DNA of 14,888 nt from JBAZOY01 sp041648505 (GTDB lineage Bacteria; Desulfobacterota; Syntrophia; Syntrophales; CG2-30-49-12). The notes under the pieces were generated by a model. That model made no database searches, was not told the DNA's origin, and was given only the letters and a program-made list of their open reading frames with translations. Within the stretch, counting starts at the first letter, position 1; the number at the start of each line of letters is the position of its first letter. The stretch spans positions 1 to 14,888 of the forward strand of contig JBAZOY010000058.1 of the NCBI GenBank assembly GCA_041648505.1, read 5' to 3'. A program made the position numbers and the translations under genes. This document shows positions 1 through 7,600 of this stretch, in pieces.

Positions 1-252
1 AAAACTATTGTAGCTGCCGGTGGTATTTGAAGAACCGGCTTGCATCCCCAGAAAACTATTGTAGTAGCCGGTGGTATTTGAATAACCGGCGTTCGCCCCC
101 AGAAAACTATTGTAGCTGCCGGTGGTATTTGAATAACCGGCGCTCGTCCCCAGAAAACTATTGTAGCTGCCGGTGGTATTTGAATAACCGGCGCTCGTCC
201 CCAGAAAACTATTGTAGCTGCCGGTGGTATTTGAAGAACCGCTACCTAATCC
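1..252 (-). repeat. 51-bp tandem repeat inside the fibre gene, five copies
   Basis: Copies begin at 1, 52, 103, 154 and 205 on the plus strand. Copies at 103-153 and 154-204 are identical. The one at 52 differs by a few bases, the one at 1 differs mainly in its last third, and the one at 205 diverges after about 36 bases. Each unit encodes 17 residues (NSFLGxxAGYSNTTGSY) and the array keeps frame. It continues off the left edge, so the copy number is a minimum. The near-identity of the DNA points to recent duplication or slippage. Confidence 0.95.
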
Positions 253-1077
253 AAAAAAATGATTTGATAATGATGTATTTGTCCGTAATTCGGCACTTAA
301 TGTCCCGGCAGCATTATAGAAATTTGCGTTTGCAGTAACCGAACCAAGTGTAATTGGTTTAATGCTTATCTCCGTAAATGCTCCATCAAAAGTTGCAGTA
401 GGTGTTACGGTAAATGTTAATACCGTTGTTGCGGTTGCAGTATAAGTTTTTGTTTGCGTTGCAGTAACGCCAGAATAAGCAATATCTAAACTACCTAATT
501 GGTAAGTAATACTGCCGACAGTCCTATTAGCAATCGTAACAGCAATTTGGTAAACCGTACCGTTTGTTACATTTATCGCTTGCGTTAAAGTCGCTGTGCT
601 ATCAACAACATGTGTTACACTTCCCGCAGTTGTAGATGTTCGCCATCCATTTCCAAAAGTCCAGATTGTTGAATCGACGAAAGAATTATTCCCCAAAGCC
701 TCACTGCCTAAAGTAGCAGTTTCGTTTCCGCCACTATTTTTTATATTTAGTACACCGTAAATGTTTGCCATACCGGTTAAGGTTGTATCTCCAGCCGCAG
801 TTCTAAGATGTACTGCGTTCCCAGCAGTAGTATTGTATATTTTCGTGCTACCGCTAAGATTTGTAAATCCACCAGCTGAAATACCGTTGAGAGATAATTT
901 CAGCCCGCTTGCATTGCCCAACCCATCATAAACGGTTCTTAGCGTTCCATCTAATCCAAGATTGGCGTTTGAAATATGCAACAAATCTTTGTAACTTGCG
1001 CTTGGGGCAACTCCCGTTAGGCTTTGCCCGAAACCGAAACCGGTTATTAGCAAAAATGCTAAAATTAATTTTTTCAT
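1..1077 (-). CDS. Tail fibre with N-terminal signal peptide, jelly-roll-like domain and NTTGSYNSFLG repeats (3' end outside window)
   Basis: The reading frame runs from an ATG at 1077 to the window edge, 359 codons with no stop. Residues 1-18 (MKKLILAFLLITGFGFGQ) look like a Sec signal peptide. Residues about 20-70 resemble the N-termini of Bacteroidota phage fibres (motifs DLLHISNANLG and DGLGNASGLKLS). Residues about 130-242 alternate W/G-rich and Thr/Val-rich strands (IWTFGNGW, VYQIAVTI, FDGAFTEISI), the pattern of a carbohydrate-binding jelly-roll. From about 275 a 17-residue repeat NSFLGxxAGYSNTTGSY continues past the edge. Such repeats usually form a trimeric beta-roll and commonly precede a C-terminal S74 intramolecular chaperone; that domain is not visible here and is inferred. 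AAGGA at 1086-1090 lies 8 bases before the ATG. The gene follows the 176-residue gene by 18 bases, so it is probably cotranscribed. Its likely role is receptor binding. Similar secreted proteins also occur on Bacteroidota chromosomes, so a non-fibre surface protein remains possible. Confidence 0.8.
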   Translation of the reverse strand, partial: MKKLILAFLLITGFGFGQSLTGVAPSASYKDLLHISNANLGLDGTLRTVYDGLGNASGLKLSLNGISAGGFTNLSGSTKIYNTTAGNAVHLRTAAGDTTLTGMANIYGVLNIKNSGGNETATLGSEALGNNSFVDSTIWTFGNGWRTSTTAGSVTHVVDSTATLTQAINVTNGTVYQIAVTIANRTVGSITYQLGSLDIAYSGVTATQTKTYTATATTVLTFTVTPTATFDGAFTEISIKPITLGSVTANANFYNAAGTLSAELRTNTSLSNHFFGLGSGSSNTTGSYNSFLGTSAGYSNTTGSYNSFLGTSAGYSNTTGSYNSFLGANAGYSNTTGYYNSFLGMQAGSSNTTGSYNSF

Positions 1078-1095
1078 TTTGTTTTTCCTTTTTGT

Positions 1096-1626
1096 TTAAA
1101 ATGTTTCAATTTCAACTTGATATTGTTTGATTGAATTAGTTACACCATAAGCCTTAATAAAAACTTTAGTGAAATATGTATAACTTAATTCTTCTGATTT
1201 AAACATACCATTTGAACCATTTGTTGAATTCCAATAAACTGCATTAGGAAAGAGACGACTAAATGTTACTGGTGCTGTTATGCCAACAGCATATTCTAAA
1301 CTATCTGTTGGACTCATACATTTAATAGTTACTATTGAGTAAGTGCTGCCGGATATGGTAATTGTATCCATAGTCCCACCAACTTTAATAGTATCAATAT
1401 AAGTTGCAAAACTTATGACTGGCATTACTTGTGATTGTAGTTGTCCTTGTATTGGCAATTTACCCATGTTAATACCACCACTATTATAACCATTTTGAAA
1501 ATTGCCTACAAAAACTCGCTTTTCTATACCAGTGGCAGTAGTATCTATATACCATAGTTGCTGGGCAAACATAGGTAATGATAACATAAAAAATGTTAAG
1601 ACTAATATTTTCTTTTTGATATTCAT
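1096..1626 (-). CDS. Exported beta-rich protein of unknown function, probably virion-associated
   Basis: I do not recognise a family. The frame is open further upstream, to a TTG at 1659 and an ATG at 1644. I prefer the ATG at 1626, giving 176 residues, because the protein then begins with a clean Sec signal peptide (MNIKKKILVLTFFMLSLPMFAQ). A promoter-like pair at 1657-1688 would also leave the 1644 ATG almost without a leader. GGAG at 1639-1642 is 12 bases upstream, somewhat far. The mature part of about 155 residues is rich in Thr, Ser, Ile and Val with few charges, consistent with beta structure (for example TIKVGGTMDTITISGSTYSI). No membrane segment follows the signal peptide. Its place between a giant ejection-type protein and a tail fibre suggests a fibre accessory or surface protein, but that is inference from position only. 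Confidence 0.75.
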   Translation of the reverse strand: MNIKKKILVLTFFMLSLPMFAQQLWYIDTTATGIEKRVFVGNFQNGYNSGGINMGKLPIQGQLQSQVMPVISFATYIDTIKVGGTMDTITISGSTYSIVTIKCMSPTDSLEYAVGITAPVTFSRLFPNAVYWNSTNGSNGMFKSEELSYTYFTKVFIKAYGVTNSIKQYQVEIETF

Positions 1627-1656
1627 AATGCTTCTATTCTCCATTTTAATTCTATA

Positions 1657-1688
1657 CAAAAATAACCATTAATTAAGTTTATTCCAAA
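1657..1688 (-). promoter_or_regulatory. Candidate Bacteroidota-type promoter before the 176-residue gene
   Basis: Reading the minus strand, TTTG (1688-1685) is followed after 20 bases by TATTTTTG (1664-1657), which fits the Bacteroidota -33 TTTG / -7 TAnnTTTG arrangement. It lies in the only gap of note in the window (1627-1693) and would start transcription near 1650, about 25 bases before the ATG at 1626. In A+T-rich DNA such a match can arise by chance. Confidence 0.45.
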
Positions 1689-1693
1689 TTACA

Positions 1694-4600
1694 TTAACTT
1701 GGTATGTTATAAAGATTGAATAAATATTTCAGATATTTACTCCCACCTTTTTCTCTTAATGCTTTTTTATCTTTTTTAATCTTACCAATAGCAGATAATA
1801 TTACTTGTCTAACCATGATGGGTTTACTATATTCTGCATTATCTGTATTCCATTCTTTAATAGCTTTGATGATATTAGTCTTGCTACTGCTATTACCCTT
1901 ATATGCATCTTCTAATGCTTGTTGCATTTGTTCTCTAAAGTTACTAACAGCATTAGTCCTATCACCGCTTATCATATCCATAGCAGTCTTAGCTTCTTTA
2001 GCATTAGTAGCTTTAACAGAATTAAAACCTAAGCCTTGCATAGCTATATTATATGCAGATAAATCTTCTGGCTTAACCAATGTTTCACCTCTGCTGGTTT
2101 GTACACCTAATTGAGATTGCTTAACTGCATTAGTTAAATCTCTAATCATAGATATAGATTGTAATGGCGGAGTATCTACTATTGCTTTCCAGTCACCTTT
2201 CATCATTCTAAATAAAGTACTTGCAGTAGATGCGGGTATATCTACGCCAGCTTTTAATCCACCTAATATACTTTGCTGAGATTTAAACGAGTTAAGTCCA
2301 GTTATCATATCAGCAACTTCACCTAACCCAGTTTGCGCAAGTACATCCCCCATGCCAGTTCTCTTACTTATATCTATTCCTAATGCAGTAGGTAAACCAT
2401 TCATTGCTAAATCAGCAAACTCTGGCGAACCTAATACACCTGGCAACGTAGCCATAAACTTACGCATTTCTGTATCAGTGTCTTTCTTGAACAAACCTCT
2501 AACTATATTTTGCATATCAGATGAGAAGGGTACGCCACCTACACCAGCCAACATTAACATAGGTAAATTAGCAAATGCAAATGACCATAACTGACCTTTA
2601 TCAAACTTTTCACTACCTTTAAAACCTTCGACCACACCATATTTTAATGCTTGTGAGTACATATGCATATAGTTGTGAGTAAATGATTTCAGCATATACT
2701 GATTTTTAAGTAATGTTCTTAATACACCACGAGATTTTTGCAAAGCAACTGGAGTGTTGACAGAAGGAACTACGTTAATCTGTGCATTAATTAAATTAGC
2801 TTGTGTAAAAGCATATTGTTCTGCTTCTGATTCATTTATCTTGCCTTCATTAACTAATTTTTCAGCTTCCATCATCCCTATTTTATAACCAGCTATTAAT
2901 GCAGTTGCTCTATTAACTTGTTCAACTTGCATATTACCAAAGCCAAGTACCTTTTGTGATGTTTTATATAAACCTCTTTGAGCATTAGTTTCACCCGACA
3001 TCTGTTCTTCGGTTAACACTGGATTAATTAAACCAGCTTTAGCAAATGTTCTAAAGATAGGGTACATAACCGCATCTTCACCTTGCAGATTAATCAAATC
3101 TGCTTTGCCAGCTTCTTCCATCTTATACGCTTTAAGCAAACGTCTGCCTTGCTGAAAACTATTTAATAGTTCTGGCAACGCACGTGAATGATGATAACGA
3201 GCAAGCACTGGTAAACCAGTAGAAGCTAATCCAGTAGCATTAATAATCCATTGAGATGGGCGAAACAAAGTAGTACCATAAACTATTGTACGTGCGCCAG
3301 CTATAATAGAATTTTCTGCTTTTGTTGTGCGTAGCATTTCTTTAGCATAACTTTGTATGTAATGCATATCTTGCCTATCGACTACATCTTTATAGCTATC
3401 TAATAAATCAGATACTTCTAACTGCAGATATTTACTGGAGTTACTGCGAGATAGTTCACTATTTAAATCTTTAAGTGATTGGAATACGTCATGCAGTTTC
3501 TCGCTACCGCCAGCTATGCCTTTACGTTCTTCATATCTACGATTAAGCATTTCGTTTTGCAGATAGTTATTAATCTGTTCAATCTCTTTAGTATCTTTAC
3601 TTGCACCTATCTGGTTAAGTATGCGTTGTAAGTCAAAGTAACCAAGTTTTCTGCCAAGTTCATCAAAGTAGTTCTTTTCATCTTTGATATGATATACTTT
3701 AAAACTTCTCTCATCTAATGCTTTCAATAATTCTTCGGCTTCAACTGGGGTAATCTGCCCTTTGCTTTGCAGCATCTTAATGAAACCAGCTTTGTTAGCT
3801 AACTTAGTTTGAACTGATTTTTGCGCTTCCGCTATGGAACTGTAATGGTTTCTGTATATAGTTTCAGTTTCATCTGGTCTATTTATTTGTAGTTGTGATA
3901 CAAATTTTTCATTGGGCAATGTACGTGATATATATGAATCACTAAAATGTTCATCCATTTCAAGTTTAGTAAGATACTTAATCGGCTCACTATAATCACG
4001 TTCCATACTTGCATTAGAATCCCATCTACTCACAAGTCTATTAGCTAAATCTTCTAAGGTCAATAAGCTATTACGTGGATTATTCTCATCTACTTTAGCC
4101 ATATTAGCTTCAGCATTTCTACCTATTAATAATCTAAGCTGGTCAACATCATTTACAACTTTAACTTTGTTCTGGTAATCTTTTATCTGACTAAGCATTT
4201 TATCTTTATCAGATTTCCATTTAGCTTTATCAAACTCTTTGCCATTAATAGTTTTAAAAGTATACTTATTCTTAAAATCAGCAGAATTAAGTGATTTCTT
4301 AATATCATCTAATCGGGTTAAGTTATCATTAAAGTAATCTTCTGCCATCTTGGGTATATCACTAATAACTTCGCTTGCTTTTACATAAGGATTAGCAAAT
4401 ACTGCTTCCGCTACACCACGCAGTTGCTCGCTAAGGTCTTTATCTACGCCCATTAAATCAAACGCATCTTTACCAACAAATTTATCTACACTCATCTTAG
4501 ACATAGGTGCTTGTAATATCTCTTTTACAGTAGCATATTTATTCTTGTGGCGAAGTTCATTTTTACTTTCTTCTGCTATGTTACGTTTGTTTGTTTCATT

Positions 4601-7600
4601 CTCTTTTAATGTGCGTAACGTTTCCCAAACATGTGGTGTAACTTTCTCCCAAGTTACTTTAGATTCGACGCCATCGTCATTGTAATGCACATATTCACCT
4701 CTGCCACCCTCGCTTAAATCTTTCATATTCTTAATAAATTCTGGCAAATCTTTTTCTTCTGATACTTTGAGTTTATGGTTATTAAAATACTGCAACATAT
4801 CTTCTATGTTTTTAGTTTCCTCTGGCGTTGCTTTAACTGTAAACCCTTTTTCAGTACCATCTAAAATATCATTTGCGGTACGTGCTACATAAGCAGCCCT
4901 ATCATTATTAATCTGCTCAGACATATTTATACGGTTAATCAAATCTGCAGTAGCACCACCTTTTTCAGCAGCTATTTTCATAGTTACCCATAAACGTTGA
5001 GACATACCTCTAATAAAATCTCTTGCATTAGATTTATAATGGTCAATAGTTTTAGCAAATGTACTTAGTTTAGCTTCATTTTCTTCGATAGTTTTCTGCG
5101 GTATAATGCCTTCGCCACGTATAGACTTCCACTGCTCTTTAGATGCTTCTCCTTTTAGCTTTTCTTTGTATTCATTTTTAGCACCAGTATCATTAAACAA
5201 TTTAGATGTAGTAGCATTAGGCGGTATATCTGCAGTGTTGAATAAAGAAACATTGGTTTCAAACTTAACATCTTTTATGCTATCTGCAAATTGATTTATC
5301 AATGCAAGTTTATCTTCAGCAGATTGCAAACGTATTTTAGATTCTTCAAACCTATTGTAAGATGTGGTAAAGTCAGTTTCTCCGTAATCATTTTTACTGG
5401 GAATATCCATGTCGGCATTATTCTTGGCAACTTCAACATCATTTTTATATAAACCACGTAAATCTTCTGCTAATTTAACAAGATTATTTTTATTTGTATT
5501 AAATTCTTCTGGCATAGATGAAGTAAATAAATTATCTATCCCATCCTTTAATTGATTATTCCACCATCTTGCACCAGTTTCACCTCTTTCTGGCAGACCA
5601 GTGCGATACTCTTTTAATGGTAATCGAGAAAAGTAATCTAACATTTTACCAAATGCAGAAGTGGCTTGATTATATAGAGATACTTTTTCACCATTATTCA
5701 TCCCCCTTGCTATCTCACCAAACGTCATATCACCATCAAGTAACTTACGGTAAATCTCTGCAGAACTATACATACCATGCCCAGTAAAGAAGTTCTTTAG
5801 TTTCTCCCATACTTCTTTTACTTTAGATAACATACCATATTCATCTGGTCGATAGCCTTTGCTGAACTCAACTAATTGTTCTCTTAATGTTTCATGCGCA
5901 TTTACCCAGCTTTCACTACCTCTTATACCATCACTACCTAAATGAGCAAGAAACTTATCTACTGCCGCACCATCACCTTTACTTGCTAATAGTAAACCAG
6001 CATGTACGGTTTCTTCTAATGGCGCACCTTTACCAGTAAGAGTAGCTAATCCAACTTCGACAGTCCCATCTGGTAATATTTTAGTATAACCAGTTCTAAC
6101 TTTACCTGGCTCAACACCAGTTTGGTCTATAACTGCGTCGTGGATAACTTTAAGTTTAACACCTGGTAACATCTTCGCTACACCAGCATCAAATTCTGCT
6201 TTATCTACTGGTTGGTCTGCAAAGTTAGTGGTGTTATAAAGTTGTTTAAGTTCGTATGGGTTCATACTCGATTTATAATCATCAGCTTGTTTCTGTGTTA
6301 TATCACCGTTTTTAGCAGCTTCGTCTATCGCTTGCTCACGTGTGAAACCTTTGCCAATATAGTTGCTAACTGCAATCGGTACATCAATTTTTTTCTCGCC
6401 CACTTTAAGACCAGCTATTTCATTAAGTAAATTATTCTTTTCACGTGCATTTATAAGTTTGTCTTTATAAGCGTTATCAACATCTTCTGGTTTAGTTATA
6501 TCAAGTTTAGCATCTGTAAATCTGTTCTCTAATGAAGTACGCTCTGGAGAAGATTTAGTTGTACCTTTCTCAACCGCTGGGTTTTCTATATGGAAACCTT
6601 GCTCTTCTAATTGTGTGGTAAACTTTCTTTCGCCACCCATTGCCTGTATCTGCTCTGCTTGTACAGCACCTTCAGCAACTTTAGCAGTACCTTGTTCAGC
6701 TCTAACTTTTTCGATGTAATCTAATATACCAGCACTCTTCAATGCGTCAACAGATTTCTGGTTATAGTTACCAGCTATTTTATTCACTTCATCATATCTT
6801 TTAAGCACGCCAGCAGCCTTAGCACCAGTTACTATACCATCGGGGTCGGTAACGCCAGCAGCATTAAGTAATAATTGTTGAATATCATTTTTAAATACAC
6901 GTTTTTTACCTTCACTAATATCGGGTATCTTGCCCACAAGTTCTTCGGCAACCGCATCAAACTTATCTTTAGCAGATTTATACTCTGGTTTGCCTCGTGT
7001 TTGCCCAGTGGTATTAGTTATATCAAACACTTCTTTAGGCGAAGTAGTTATAACGGCTTCAGATGTAGGGATTTCTCCACTAACGTCCACCGTTTGATTA
7101 GGCTTGATTTCGGGGGTAGAGCCTATACTTTGTTCGCCTTCGGTTACGTTCGTTGATTTAAGAGGCACTTCTGGCGTTAGTTTTTCGATTGACTGAGGTT
7201 CGTTAGTTACTTTTACTTGTGTTTCTCTATTGATTTCTTCATTGGCGACCTTTGCATCTCCGACCACATCTTTTCCGCCATTGCTAACGCTTCCTTCTGC
7301 GATTTTCCTTCCTTTAACATCATCTTTACTTTTTCCGCTATCCACTTGTTCTTGTCCATTTGGTACTCCTTTTTTGGTTACCGTTATCATCGTTCTGCCA
7401 AGTCCAACATTCTTGCCAGTTTCATTATCTTTAACTACATATCCTAATACTTTGCCAGCTTCTCTATGCACGGTTAGCACAACACCTTTACGCTGTTTAC
7501 CATCAGCTTCCCAAGTGACTTCAGCATTAACTTTAGCAGTTTTAGAATATACTTTACCTTCTTCTTTAAGTTTGTCTGTTTGTACTTTATCAAGCACTAC

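Noticed and set aside
1..252. Possible CRISPR array
   Set aside because: The 51-bp units are directly tandem with no unique spacers, keep a reading frame and encode a known type of fibre repeat.
27..338. Plus-strand reading frame with repeated PENYCSCRWYLNNRRS units
   Set aside because: It is the antisense reading of the 51-bp array of the fibre gene. The minus-strand frame gives the well-known NTTGSYNSFLG repeat and has a start, a ribosome site and a signal peptide.
1627..1659. TTG at 1659 or ATG at 1644 as start of the exported 176-residue protein
   Set aside because: These starts would place 6-11 extra polar residues before the signal peptide, and no ribosome site precedes them. The ATG at 1626 gives a normal signal peptide.
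1669..1676. TTAATTAA palindrome as an operator
   Set aside because: An 8-base A+T palindrome in A+T-rich DNA is expected by chance, and no regulator gene is in the window.
1627..1693. Transcription terminator after the giant gene
   Set aside because: No G+C-rich stem followed by a T-run is visible on the minus strand.
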